From Fen-1258 sp964441505 (GTDB taxonomy: Bacteria; Bacteroidota; Ignavibacteria; Ignavibacteriales; Melioribacteraceae), in contig CAYTUV010000005.1 in the NCBI GenBank assembly GCA_964441505.1, forward strand, positions 1 through 64,000: DNA of 64,000 nt. Direction: 5' to 3'. Shown in pieces: positions 18,190 through 27,395 of this stretch. The notes below the pieces were generated by a model that saw nothing but the letters and a program-made list of their open reading frames with translations, was not told the origin of the DNA and searched no databases. A program made the translations under genes and the position numbers. The stretch's first letter is position 1. Every line of letters starts with the position of its first letter.

Positions 18190-18455
18190 TATTCCTCACT
18201 CGAATCTTTTTTGTTTGAGTTCTTATCTTCCACAACGAATTTTATTCTTAATAGTTGTCTTTTCACATGAATCGGTTCCTTGAGAAATTTTCTCTTTTCA
18301 ACCGGATTAGTCATTGTTTCAGCAATCTTTCTTCGCTCTAATCTTATAAGTTGAATTTCCCTTTCTCTTATCCTTCTCAAATATTCACGGAGCTCATTTT
18401 TAACCGCTTCCTTTTCTTCCTCCGTCAACTCTCTGACTGAAATCATCTTCAACAT
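18189..18455 (-). CDS. Small charged protein in the replication operon
   Basis: GAGGTGG precedes the ATG. The 88 residues are rich in Glu, Arg and Lys (EEEKEAVKNELREYLRRIR), suggesting one long helix or coiled coil. It overlaps the start of integrase 2 by one base. No family is recognised; it might be an accessory DNA-binding or regulatory protein. Confidence 0.65.
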   Translation of the reverse strand: MLKMISVRELTEEEKEAVKNELREYLRRIREREIQLIRLERRKIAETMTNPVEKRKFLKEPIHVKRQLLRIKFVVEDKNSNKKDSSEE

Positions 18456-18508
18456 TTTCCACCTCTTTTAATTATGATTTTTTTGATTACAGACGGCTAA
18501 TTACGTTT

Positions 18509-18808
18509 CTATTCGGCTTTCTTCGCTCTACACTCTTCACTCGAAGAAATCCACTCATCGATCTCACTCCTAAAAAAGTAGAGTATCTTTCCTGTTGGCT
18601 TGTGATGTGGAATGATTTTCTTGTAGGTAAGTTTGTAAAGATAGCTTGGTGCATAACCGAGATAAGCGCATGTTTCTTTGAATGTCATCGGCTTATCTTG
18701 ATTTTTCTTTAGAAGATTTTCTAACGCATCAATTCTCTTAAGAATTTCTGGAGTGTCTCCGATATGCGTCCTTTCGACATCTCTTCGGGATCTGTTGTTC
18801 GCTTTCAC
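18509..18808 (-). CDS. Excisionase/MerR-type helix-turn-helix protein
   Basis: The GTG at 18808 is chosen because GAGAGG lies 7 bp upstream. A longer ATG start would add an odd hydrophobic leader. The C-terminal half, KPMTFKETCAYLGYAPSYLY through ILYFFRSEIDEWI, is the excisionase-family HTH_17 domain common in Bacteroidota elements. It is the first gene of the minus-strand operon HTH - small protein - integrase 2 - primase. It may act as excisionase or operon regulator. Confidence 0.8.
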   Translation of the reverse strand: MKANNRSRRDVERTHIGDTPEILKRIDALENLLKKNQDKPMTFKETCAYLGYAPSYLYKLTYKKIIPHHKPTGKILYFFRSEIDEWISSSEECRAKKAE

Positions 18809-18921
18809 TTTGTACCTCTCTGTTAATTGAAGCTCTGGTACAAATATGAAAAGCATTATCAACAAAAAGAATATATCCAACTTTATCCGACTTTACATCA
18901 AGTGCCATAAAGTCTTTTTTA

Positions 18922-18945
18922 TTTTTGGCTATAATTAGCCAAAAA
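18922..18945. promoter_or_regulatory. 10-bp palindrome upstream of the HTH gene
   Basis: TTTTTGGCTA (18922-18931) and TAGCCAAAAA (18936-18945) form a perfect inverted repeat with a TAAT spacer, about 115 bp upstream of the GTG start. Three copies of CATAAAGT lie on either side (18906, 18971 and 18980 region). It lacks a 3' T-tract in the reading direction, so an operator is likelier than a terminator. Confidence 0.45.
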
Positions 18946-18965
18946 CATTTAGGACATAATATCGA

Positions 18966-19808
18966 TCAACATAAAGTTGCATAAAGTGAGATGAAGGGAT
19001 TAAATATTAGCAGCAAGACCGAAAAAGAAATTTCTTTTAGAATATTCCTGATGAATCCACCTGTGTTTGTTGTATTGTCTGTAAAATTTCTTTTTTGCGC
19101 TAAATCTTTGAAAGGATCGCCTTGTTGGTTTACAAAGTGTTCTGAGAATATCTTGAACTTATTATTATCGTTTATCGCACCTCTCTTTGCCAGCTCATCA
19201 ACAAATATTGCAAAAGTGCTGTCGCTGTCTTTCCAAGAGAGAGACGTCAATTCGCTATTTGCATTGCAAAAGCATTTATGTTTTTCGTTACAGAAGTGAA
19301 CAAGAATCTCGTTGCTTTTGTAATCCGGAAAGATTTCGTTTTTACGGAGTGTGTCAAATACCTTCAGCAATACATCTTTACTTGCTTTCCAAATAATCTT
19401 TTTGTTTTTACATATTGATCCGTTTGGTCTAAAACTTTCACCTTTCTTTGTGAGTCTGATGTTCGCGATAGTTTGATAATAATCTAGTAACTGTTGAGCT
19501 TGTTCTAAAAATTCATTGTAAGGATCGGTCAATTTCTCAGTTAATACGGTAATCAAAAATTTCGTGCAATCTTCTTTGGTCGAATTGTCATTTTCCCAAT
19601 TCGCAGAAATATTTTTATCGATATCGGAATCACAGGTGTTCAATTCTATCTGGAGGATCGATAATTTTTTCAGCTCGTTCCTTAAATGTATTATCCAATT
19701 ATTGCATTGAAAGATTTCAAAAGACAATTTTTCAATTCTATCTTCAATGAGCTCGATCTTTTCTAATTTTGATTGAAGCTGGTCGAAAGAGATGAATTGA
19801 TATTTCAC
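18966..19808 (-). CDS. RteC-like protein of Bacteroidota mobile elements
   Basis: The 280 residues begin with coiled-coil-like helices. The C-terminal part contains IIWKASKDVLLKVFDTLRKN and a second WKDSDSTFAIFVDELAKRG...INDNNKFKIFSEHF. This WxxSxxxLxxL pattern is the signature of the RteC group (regulator of excision in CTnDOT-type elements). A similar C terminus occurs in many small element proteins, so a regulatory role is inferred. The last ~18 residues are hydrophobic. Confidence 0.6.
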   Translation of the reverse strand: MKYQFISFDQLQSKLEKIELIEDRIEKLSFEIFQCNNWIIHLRNELKKLSILQIELNTCDSDIDKNISANWENDNSTKEDCTKFLITVLTEKLTDPYNEFLEQAQQLLDYYQTIANIRLTKKGESFRPNGSICKNKKIIWKASKDVLLKVFDTLRKNEIFPDYKSNEILVHFCNEKHKCFCNANSELTSLSWKDSDSTFAIFVDELAKRGAINDNNKFKIFSEHFVNQQGDPFKDLAQKRNFTDNTTNTGGFIRNILKEISFSVLLLIFNPFISLYATLC

Positions 19809-20173
19809 ATGTACCCCATTTTAGTGGGAAATAGTCAATGAATTATCACGCACAAACTCCGCCTTAGATTTATCTATGTACCTTAATTTTTCTTTGGAAA
19901 GGATTAAAACGGTAAGAGTAGAAGTTCGATAAGCGCTCGTGTAAGATGATGATCAATTTGTTCCAACAACTAAAAACAAAATAGTTATTTTCGATTAAAA
20001 AATCACACTCAAAAAGAAGAAATTTTGTTTCAAAATATGAGAAGGATCATTTCACGCATTTTTTGCAGTCTTGAACTTTTTCTTCTTTTCTTCCAAGAGA
20101 AAAGAAGATCAATAAATATTTCTAAAAGCTAATGGCTAAAAGCTAAACGCTTATGGCTCAATTTTTCGACATA
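19809..20173. other. Gap without a gene; one long stem-loop
   Basis: The only structure seen is a 10-bp inverted repeat, CTTCTTTTCT (20082-20091) with AGAAAAGAAG (20098-20107), followed by simple AAAGCTAATGGCTAAAAGCT repeats near 20125-20160. No open frame with family resemblance was found. Confidence 0.4.
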
Positions 20174-20332
20174 TCAAAACTTCTTTCCAAACCCCACTTT
20201 AAACATCTTCAATCCATTGGCTTGATCGATAGCGTTGCACTCCGCAATCTGAAAATCAAATCCGAGTACAACTAACTTCGCAAGAGCAAAACTCGAACAG
20301 AAACAATTTACATCTTTGCAGAAAAATATTGC
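20174..20332 (-). pseudogene. Gene fragment without a start codon
   Basis: A minus-strand frame of about 52 codons ends at 20174 and reads ...LVVLGFDFQIAECNAI... ...LKMFKVGFGKKF. It has protein-like composition and no start codon before the upstream stop. It is probably the C-terminal remnant of a lost gene. The family is unknown. Confidence 0.35.
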
Positions 20333-20572
20333 TTAAGTTACTATTCCAACTGGTAGATTCTTTTTAACAACACTTTTTCCTACTGCAACTTTTGCCCAAT
20401 ATCCAGATTCTGGTCTCGGGATATTTAACTTTTTGCAAATCTTTGCCAATTCTACATCCGAAATATTATATTCCTTGGCCTAAGCGGTCAATGGTTTTGA
20501 CCATACTTTCTCATATAAATCTTCTCTATTGGTTGTCATTTTATTTTGTCCCATAAGTCTTTCCTTTTTCAT
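20333..20572 (-). pseudogene. Small HTH-like protein interrupted by a nonsense codon
   Basis: Translation from the ATG at 20572 gives TNREDLYEKVWSKPLTA, then a TAG stop (20480-20482), then AKEYNISDVELAKICKK and NIPRPESGYWAK. This joins into the well-known small family with LYE-x-VWSxP, ISDVxLAKIC and IPxPxxGYWAK motifs. The TAG sits where the family usually has Leu (PLTALAKEY). The gene is therefore broken by one base change, unless the stop is read through. Confidence 0.7.
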
Positions 20573-21150
20573 GGGCTTATATTTTAATATGATTTGCGTT
20601 GATTCTAAATATGGATTCTATTTTTTTCCTTAATAGACTAACAGTACTTATTTTAATCTCTTAATTAGCTACTTTAACCCTTTTCGATAGCAAATTGACA
20701 GCCTTTGATAGAAACATCTTAAAATCACCTCTTATTTTCTACACACTTTTTATCCAAGATGCTCTGACGTTAAACATACAGAAGCAGGAGCAATTGAAAG
20801 GAATAATAATCTTTATTTGTATACATTTAAAATAGAGATATTATAGTATTCAAAATTGCTTTCAGTACAAATTACAATTCTGCCTTAATTAAAGTTTTAT
20901 TGTTGTATTAAATCCATAGAGTTTTTGATTTCCAGAACCATTTAAAATTTTCTCTGATAGTTTTTCTTAATATTAAATATTAGTATTACCCATAAGTAAT
21001 ATTTGTTCTTGATTTTAACAAAAACTGGTAGTTTCATTGAAAATTCATTATTATTTTTGGCCTAAAAAATGTTGTCTAACTCATAGAACGATTATAAACA
21101 AAACATATACAAACTTTTAATTAACACTAGTTTTGATAAGAAATTTTTAT
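20573..21150. promoter_or_regulatory. Long AT-rich leader before the cargo operon
   Basis: These 578 bp contain no supported gene on either strand. They must hold the promoter of the 18-kb operon that starts at 21151. I see no confident operator palindrome. Confidence 0.4.
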
Positions 21151-22242
21151 ATGTATTTACAAATTAAGAATTTATCTAAACGTCTTTCTGGTAAGCAAAT
21201 ACTAGAAAATTTAAATCTCGAAATTAGAGAAGGGGAATTATTTGCATTTTTAGGTCCAAGTGGCTCTGGGAAAACTACATTATTAAATTGCATTTTAGGG
21301 ATTCTACAACCTGACGAGGGACAAATATTATTGGAAGGAACAGACATCACACATAAACCATCAAATGAAAGAAATATTGGGATGGTTTTTCAAAATTACT
21401 CATTATTTCCCAATATGAATGTCTATCAAAATATAGAATTCCCTTTATTGGCATCTCAAAATAAAAGTATACTTGATTTATTTTATTCAAAGATGACAAT
21501 TAAAAAGAATAACAGAAACTCTAAAGTAGTAGAAGAAGCTCTTGAAACCGTAAAAATGACAAAGCATTCTAAGAAATTTCCAGATCAATTAAGCGGTGGA
21601 GAACAGCAAAGAGTGGCTTTGGCTCGAGCATTAGTGTTCAACCCTAAATTATTATGTTTAGATGAACCGTTAAGTGCCATTGATAAAAATTTGAGATTCC
21701 AGTTACAAAATGATATTAGAGCTTTACAAAAAAAATTATCTAAAACTATGCTGTATGTAACTCACGACCAGTCTGAAGCTTTTTTACTATCAGATCGAAT
21801 TGCAATCCTAAAGGATGGGAAAATATTACAAATTGGGACACCTGAAGAATTATACTATCGTCCCCAAAATGAATTTATTGCTTTATTTTTAGGAGAGTGC
21901 AATATCTTTCATATCAAAGAAATTAAAACTGAAGGGGATAGGAAATCAATAATTACATCAACTGGAATTGAATTCTTTAGTGATACATCAATACCTAGTA
22001 ATAAAAATCTTTTAGCAATTAGGCCAGAATCATTTTCGTTTCTAGATAGTAATTCCTCCATAAATTGTGTTAATGGAATAGTATCTAATAAAATTTTTGT
22101 TAACGGTTCTTATAAATATGATATTTACTTGATTTCAAATGAAAAAATTATAGTAATTTCAAACAGTTCGGAAAAAGTTCAACCTTTAATAGGTGAACAA
22201 ATTAATATTGCTTATAACCCAAACACGTTTATTATAATATAA
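21151..22242 (+). CDS. ABC importer ATPase, spermidine/putrescine type
   Basis: The ATPase has Walker A GPSGSGKTT, Q-loop QNYSLFPNM, signature LSGGEQQRVALARAL, Walker B LLCLDEPLSAID and H-loop VTHDQSEA. A C-terminal TOBE-like region (residues about 240-363) fits the PotA group of polyamine/cation importers. ATG 21151 is preferred over a TTG at 21133, although neither has a strong SD. It is the first gene of the cargo operon; the solute-binding protein follows after 24 bp. Confidence 0.9.
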   Translation: MYLQIKNLSKRLSGKQILENLNLEIREGELFAFLGPSGSGKTTLLNCILGILQPDEGQILLEGTDITHKPSNERNIGMVFQNYSLFPNMNVYQNIEFPLLASQNKSILDLFYSKMTIKKNNRNSKVVEEALETVKMTKHSKKFPDQLSGGEQQRVALARALVFNPKLLCLDEPLSAIDKNLRFQLQNDIRALQKKLSKTMLYVTHDQSEAFLLSDRIAILKDGKILQIGTPEELYYRPQNEFIALFLGECNIFHIKEIKTEGDRKSIITSTGIEFFSDTSIPSNKNLLAIRPESFSFLDSNSSINCVNGIVSNKIFVNGSYKYDIYLISNEKIIVISNSSEKVQPLIGEQINIAYNPNTFIII

Positions 22243-22266
22243 TTATAAAACTTTGGAGACTTAAAA

Positions 22267-23337
22267 ATGAAAAAAATAAGTAAAATTGTTGTTTTCAGTC
22301 TTTCCTTTATAATTCTTCTGGCGCTAATATATTTTCTTAGCAGAAATAACGAAGTAAAAAATGAGATTTTAGTTTTGACTTTTGGTGGGGAATTCGCTGA
22401 TGCCCAGAGAAATGCGTACTTTCTTCCATTTCAAAAAGAAACAGGCATTTCTGTCAAAGAAGACTCTTATAATGGCGAGTATGGTAAATTGAAAGCAACG
22501 GTTGAGACTAATAGCGTTAATTGGAATGTTGTTGATTTAGAAGCATCAGCTCTAATTAGAGGTATTAGAGATAATATATTAAGTCCTTTAGATTATTCTG
22601 TAATAGATACTTCTGGATTTATTCCCAGAGCTATAAGTAAATATGCCATTGGAACAGATCTTTATTCAGTTTCCCTCGGCTATAGCAGTAAATTTTTTCC
22701 AGACTCAAATAATGCTCCGAAAAATTGGAAAGATTTTTGGGATGTTAAAAAATTTCCTGGGTCAAGATGTCTTAAAAAAGACCCCAAATTTACTCTTGAA
22801 ATTGCATTACTTGCTGATGGAGTGCAGATTGAAGATATTTATACAAGTAGTGGACTAGATGTTGACAGAGCTTTCAAAAGCTTAGACAAAATTAAATCGT
22901 ATGTTAAAGTTTGGTGGACTTCAGGACAACAGGCAATTCAGTTAATTAGTGATGGTGAAGTTACTATGGCAGCAGCTTTTGGTGCTCGAATTTGGATTGC
23001 AAAGAATAAAGATAAGAGACCAGTAAATTTGACTTGGAACCAAAGTATAACGGATATTGAATATTGGGCAATACTAAAAGGAAGTAAAAACCTAGATTTA
23101 TCAATGAAATTTATTAACTTCGCTACTAGACCGCAACGACAAGCAGATTTTTCAAAAGTATTTCCTCTTGGTCCAGCAAACAATAACGCTTTTGCCCATT
23201 TGGATAGTCTCTATGCAAAAAATTTAAATACACATCCCCAGAATTTTAGTAATCAATTAGTTCTAAATGCAAAATGGTGGGCTGAGCATGAGGAAGAGAT
23301 AACTAAACGATGGAATGAATGGCTAATTAAAAAATGA
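22267..23337 (+). CDS. ABC importer solute-binding protein, PotD-like
   Basis: GGAG precedes the ATG. An uncleaved-looking hydrophobic N terminus (VVFSLSFIILLALIYFL) would anchor or export it. The body matches extracellular solute-binding proteins of the polyamine group: LTFGGEFADAQR, NWKDFWDVKKFPGSR, LADGVQIEDIY, DVDRAFKSLDKIKSYV and WWTSGQQAIQLISDGEV. The ligand is probably a small cationic amine or opine-like compound; this is family inference. Confidence 0.87.
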   Translation: MKKISKIVVFSLSFIILLALIYFLSRNNEVKNEILVLTFGGEFADAQRNAYFLPFQKETGISVKEDSYNGEYGKLKATVETNSVNWNVVDLEASALIRGIRDNILSPLDYSVIDTSGFIPRAISKYAIGTDLYSVSLGYSSKFFPDSNNAPKNWKDFWDVKKFPGSRCLKKDPKFTLEIALLADGVQIEDIYTSSGLDVDRAFKSLDKIKSYVKVWWTSGQQAIQLISDGEVTMAAAFGARIWIAKNKDKRPVNLTWNQSITDIEYWAILKGSKNLDLSMKFINFATRPQRQADFSKVFPLGPANNNAFAHLDSLYAKNLNTHPQNFSNQLVLNAKWWAEHEEEITKRWNEWLIKK

Positions 23338-23352
23338 GAAAGATTTTTATTG

Positions 23353-25635
23353 ATGAAGTATATAATTCCGTTTAATGGTGATCCAGAATTTTTAGATTGG
23401 TTATTAAGCATTAAAAAAAACCACCAATTATTTAGTGGTGTCTATTTTGCTGGAAACCCAGAGATTGTCAGTAGTGGTAGAAAACCCAAAATTCAGCATT
23501 TCTTAAAAGATGAAGGGAATTTTTTGCCATCCTTTAATTCTTTGGCCTATGATCAATTTATAGAACATCTTATTAAAAACCTATTAAAATGTAGTATTAC
23601 TCCAATCTTGTTGCTCAATTATAAAGTTACTGACCACACGCTTAAAAACAAAACGAGAATATTAGATTATATTCAAGAATTATATGATTTTGGTTTAAGA
23701 TCATTTGTAATAGGTGATGTAAATATTCTTAATATTCTTAATCTCAATAAAAGATTTGATAATATCAAATTATATACGTCTGTTTATCTAAGTATAAAGA
23801 ATGCCGAAGAAGCAAAATATTTCGAAGATATTGGTTTTGATGTTTTGACATTGGAACCGGGTATTAACCGAAGATTAAAATTGATTGAGGAGATTAGGCA
23901 TGCCGTTAAATCTGAGTTGTCACTATTAATAAACGAAGGATGCTTTCCTTTCTGTCCTTGGCGAATTGGGCACATGGAGTTAGATTCAGCGCAAACAATA
24001 GAAGGAACTATAAAAGAATTAGTCTATGGTAGAAATACGGATGATTATAGACAAATGAAGTGCAGACCATATTTTAATGAGGATCCAGCAAAAATTTTAA
24101 ATAGTACATGGATATTACCCCAAGATATCAAGCATTATGAAACACTTATTGATCAAATAAAACTTGATGGAAGATCATTTACAACAGAAAAACTAATAAA
24201 AACAGTTAAATCCTATATTGAAGAATCCTATAATGGAGATCTTAAACATATCATTGGAACTTTCACTGGAATGGATCTCCCATTGGACTCAGGAAAAATT
24301 CCAGAGGATTTTTTTATTAGAACTACTGGTGAATTAGTTGATAAAGAATATTTAGATATAATTATTCAGAACATGAAACGAGATTGGAATGGGATTAATA
24401 CCAATCTGTTTAGTAGATACCTTTATATAAAAAATAATGAGTTTAAAGCATTTGAAAGGTCAAGAAGACTTTACAATAAATCTATAAATATAATTTGGAA
24501 AGGTGGCCCAGAAGCTAAGCAGCATGAACGCCTAGCTGCATATGATTTCCCAAATTATATATCCAGAGCAAAGGGAGTAAATATTTGGGATCTCGATGGA
24601 AATAAATATGTAGATTATTTAATGTCCTGGGGTACAATAATTCTTGGGCATGGTAATGAAGAAGTAGATAATGCAGTTTTTGAGCAGATAAAAAAAGGGG
24701 TATTGTTCAATTTAGAGAGTGAAATTGAAGTCCATCTTGCTGAAAAAATTAAAAGACTAATTCCCTGTGCTGAAATTATAAGATTTTTGCTTACTGGTTC
24801 TGAAGCTGCTTCTGTGGCCATAAGAGTAGCCAGAGCTGTAACAGGAAGATTAAAAGTTATTAAATATGGTTACCACGGTTGGCATGAATGGAATCAGACT
24901 GATCATCCAGAAGGGATACATCAATTAATACTAAATGATGTCATGAATTTAGAATATAATAAGATAGATAAATTAGAAAATATATTTCTTGAAAATTCGG
25001 ATAGTATTGCATGTGTAATTATGGAGCCATTTAAAGATGAAATACCTACTGAGAATTTTCTCGAAAAGGTTAAAGATATAACAAAAAAATATGGTGCTAT
25101 TCTTGTTTTTGATGAAATCAAAACAGGATTCAGACTATCACTTGGTGGAGCGCAAGAATATTTTAATGTAATTCCTGACATCGCAATATTTAGTAAAGCA
25201 ATATCAAATGGTTACCCGTTATCTTTTATTGCTGGCAAGAAAGAGATTTTTGAACAGGCAGAAAAGCTGTGGGTAAATGGTACTTATCATGGTTCACTAC
25301 CTTCTATTGCTGCCGCAGACACTACATTAAGTATACTTGAAAAAAATTCAGTATTAAGCAGTATTTGGGAAAGAGGTAGAGAGTTAATGGATGGTTTTAA
25401 CAATTTAATGGAAGCAAACGGATTGAATGCAAGGTTAAAAGGATTGCCACCTTTACCCAAACCAAAGTATTTTAAAGATGAAAAAGAAATAATGACCAAG
25501 TTTTTCTCAAATATGCTGAAATATGGTTATTATTTACATCCAACACATGTATGGTTTCTTTCTTATCAGCATTCTACTGAAATTGTTAAAGAGACTTTAC
25601 TTGATATGGAAAGAGCTTTGAAATCTTCTTTATAG
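23353..25635 (+). CDS. Fusion of a U32-like TIM barrel and a class III aminotransferase
   Basis: The start is ATG 23353 rather than the TTG three bases before. Residues ~1-310 resemble the U32 (YhbU/UbiU-like) barrel: LTLEPGINRRLKLIEEIRH, NEGCFPFCPWRIGH and a later KCRPYF, giving cysteines that could bind an Fe-S cluster as in other U32 proteins. Residues ~360-761 are a PLP-dependent class III aminotransferase of the glutamate-1-semialdehyde-aminomutase type: VDYLMSWGTIILGH, TGSEAASVAIRVAR, VFDEIKTGFR and the Schiff-base Lys in SKAISNG. It lies between the binding protein and the permeases. It probably converts the imported amine or makes a related compound. Confidence 0.85.
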   Translation: MKYIIPFNGDPEFLDWLLSIKKNHQLFSGVYFAGNPEIVSSGRKPKIQHFLKDEGNFLPSFNSLAYDQFIEHLIKNLLKCSITPILLLNYKVTDHTLKNKTRILDYIQELYDFGLRSFVIGDVNILNILNLNKRFDNIKLYTSVYLSIKNAEEAKYFEDIGFDVLTLEPGINRRLKLIEEIRHAVKSELSLLINEGCFPFCPWRIGHMELDSAQTIEGTIKELVYGRNTDDYRQMKCRPYFNEDPAKILNSTWILPQDIKHYETLIDQIKLDGRSFTTEKLIKTVKSYIEESYNGDLKHIIGTFTGMDLPLDSGKIPEDFFIRTTGELVDKEYLDIIIQNMKRDWNGINTNLFSRYLYIKNNEFKAFERSRRLYNKSINIIWKGGPEAKQHERLAAYDFPNYISRAKGVNIWDLDGNKYVDYLMSWGTIILGHGNEEVDNAVFEQIKKGVLFNLESEIEVHLAEKIKRLIPCAEIIRFLLTGSEAASVAIRVARAVTGRLKVIKYGYHGWHEWNQTDHPEGIHQLILNDVMNLEYNKIDKLENIFLENSDSIACVIMEPFKDEIPTENFLEKVKDITKKYGAILVFDEIKTGFRLSLGGAQEYFNVIPDIAIFSKAISNGYPLSFIAGKKEIFEQAEKLWVNGTYHGSLPSIAAADTTLSILEKNSVLSSIWERGRELMDGFNNLMEANGLNARLKGLPPLPKPKYFKDEKEIMTKFFSNMLKYGYYLHPTHVWFLSYQHSTEIVKETLLDMERALKSSL

Positions 25636-25645
25636 AGGAATTTTA

Positions 25646-26509
25646 ATGGGAAAAAAATGGGATTCAAAAAGACTATTAATCTTAATACCACTGATATTTA
25701 TGTCGTTCTTTTTTTTATGGCCCATCTTGAAAATTATTCAAATTTCTTTTGCAGGAGAAAAATTCATCGACTTGACCTTCTTGCTAGATGTGTTTAAAAC
25801 CCCCCTTTACTTAAAAGTTATTTTGAACACATTATGGATTAGCTTTTTAGTTACCTTAAATACTTTAATAATAGGAGTTCCAATCGCATATCTTTTATTT
25901 CAATCCGAGGGTTTGAAATTCCGTTTAGTATTTACGATTGTAATAATGAGTTTGTGGTTAAGTATTCTTATAAGGAGCTATGCATGGACATTAATTTTAC
26001 AAAGGGAAGGATTATTAAGTAATTTACTTTATCATTTAAATATTATTTCTCAACCTCAGTCGTTTATGTTTTCAAAGTTTGCTGTAGTGCTAGGTATGAC
26101 TCATATATTATTACCATATATGATATTTATTATCTGGGCAGTTCTTCATTCTGATATAAAATGGTTTTCCAAGGTTGCTTATTCATTCGGTGCAAGCAAG
26201 ACAATATTTTTATTTAAAGTTTTTTTCCCACTTTCTCGAAATGCAATTCTATCTGGCTCAATATTAGTATATTTATTAAGCGTTGGTTTTTTTATTACTC
26301 CAGCTTTGTTGGGAGGAGGTAATTCGGGAACCATTATGATATCAATGCTAATCGAAGAACAGGTTAATACTTTTGCAAATTGGCAAATGGGGTCAGCGAT
26401 TTCTTTTTTACTGCTGGTTATTGTTTTTTTTATTTTAGGTATCTTTTTATCTATAAAGAAGTTTAGAATAAATTTATATAACCTATTTTATGGACATGCA
26501 TCCAAATAG
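25646..26509 (+). CDS. ABC importer permease, PotB-like
   Basis: GAGG lies before the ATG. The protein has about six membrane helices and the EAA-type loop SFGASKTIFLFKVFFPLSRNAI, as in PotB/PotH permeases. It follows the U32-aminotransferase gene by 10 bp, and its end overlaps the next gene. Confidence 0.9.
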   Translation: MGKKWDSKRLLILIPLIFMSFFFLWPILKIIQISFAGEKFIDLTFLLDVFKTPLYLKVILNTLWISFLVTLNTLIIGVPIAYLLFQSEGLKFRLVFTIVIMSLWLSILIRSYAWTLILQREGLLSNLLYHLNIISQPQSFMFSKFAVVLGMTHILLPYMIFIIWAVLHSDIKWFSKVAYSFGASKTIFLFKVFFPLSRNAILSGSILVYLLSVGFFITPALLGGGNSGTIMISMLIEEQVNTFANWQMGSAISFLLLVIVFFILGIFLSIKKFRINLYNLFYGHASK

Positions 26510-27395
26510 TATGGTTCAATCGCTAATTCCCAGACGTTTGCGTCGTGGGTTGCAACCTTTTGCAAAAAGAATATCAACTAGATACCAGGCTGCTTGCCGC
26601 GTGGTGATTCATTTCCTAAATTTTGAAACCATTCTCAAAATTCTTTCTTATTTAGGGCTAGCTTTTTTGTTATTGCCCGTAATATTAGTATTACCAATTT
26701 CTTTAAGTGCAGATCAATATCTAAGTTTTCCACCCAAATCATTCTCTTTTAAATGGTATCAAAATGTTTTCTCTAATTCTATTTGGTATATCCCACTTAT
26801 TAGAAGTATAAGTATTGCATTTAGTGTCGGAGTAATATCCGTTCTATTTGGTTTAATTGCATCTTACAGCATGTGCTTTATTGAAAATAAAAATAAAACA
26901 ATTATTGTTTTTGCATTACTTCTTCCATTGATTATACCTACGGCTATAGTAGGTATGGGGTTGTTATTTTTATATGCCGATTTACGTATTATTGATACTT
27001 ATCTAGGAGTGATTTGTGGGCATGTAGTTCTCGCCCTACCTTTTTCCATCTTAATAATTTCCACTTCCTTGTCAAGATCAGAGTTGTTTTTAGAAAAAGT
27101 TGCACAAGTCTTTGGTGCTACTAGAATTTACAGTTTTGTTATTGCTACACTGCCTCAAATTAAAAGAGGATTATTGATTGCTTTCATCTCCTCTTTTTTA
27201 GTCTCTTTCGACGAACCAGTAGTGGTATTATTTATCTCAGGTGCTAATACTAGGACATTGCCAAGGCAACTTTTAGATGGAATTCGTTATAATCTTGATC
27301 CAACTGCCGCAGCAATATCAGGTATTTTTATCGTTCTATCGATAATTGTAAACGTTTATTTTGTAATTAAAAATAAAAAAGGTGCTCAGAATTGA
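26490..27395 (+). CDS. ABC importer permease, PotC-like, with an unusual N terminus
   Basis: From about residue 45 on it is an ordinary PotC/PotI permease with six helices and the EAA loop QVFGATRIYSFVIATLPQIKRG. The first ~40 residues (rich in Arg, Gln and Ala) are encoded by a GC-richer, palindrome-bearing stretch (26515-26620) that looks inserted. The true start is uncertain: ATGs at 26490, 26496 and 26511 and GTGs near 26600 are candidates. It overlaps the upstream gene by 20 bp and the downstream gene by 4 bp. Confidence 0.85.
   Translation: MDMHPNSMVQSLIPRRLRRGLQPFAKRISTRYQAACRVVIHFLNFETILKILSYLGLAFLLLPVILVLPISLSADQYLSFPPKSFSFKWYQNVFSNSIWYIPLIRSISIAFSVGVISVLFGLIASYSMCFIENKNKTIIVFALLLPLIIPTAIVGMGLLFLYADLRIIDTYLGVICGHVVLALPFSILIISTSLSRSELFLEKVAQVFGATRIYSFVIATLPQIKRGLLIAFISSFLVSFDEPVVVLFISGANTRTLPRQLLDGIRYNLDPTAAAISGIFIVLSIIVNVYFVIKNKKGAQN
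26515..26620. repeat. Palindrome-rich insert in the permease N-terminal coding region
   Basis: CCCAGACG-TTTG-CGTCGTGGG (one bulge) is followed directly by the palindrome GGTTGCAACC. The base composition is clearly richer in G+C than the surrounding operon. This resembles an in-frame palindromic element. Confidence 0.4.

Noticed and set aside
20760..20850. Possible transposase scrap with an EAGAIERNNNLYLYT-like translation
   Set aside because: Too short, with frame breaks, and no second motif to support it.
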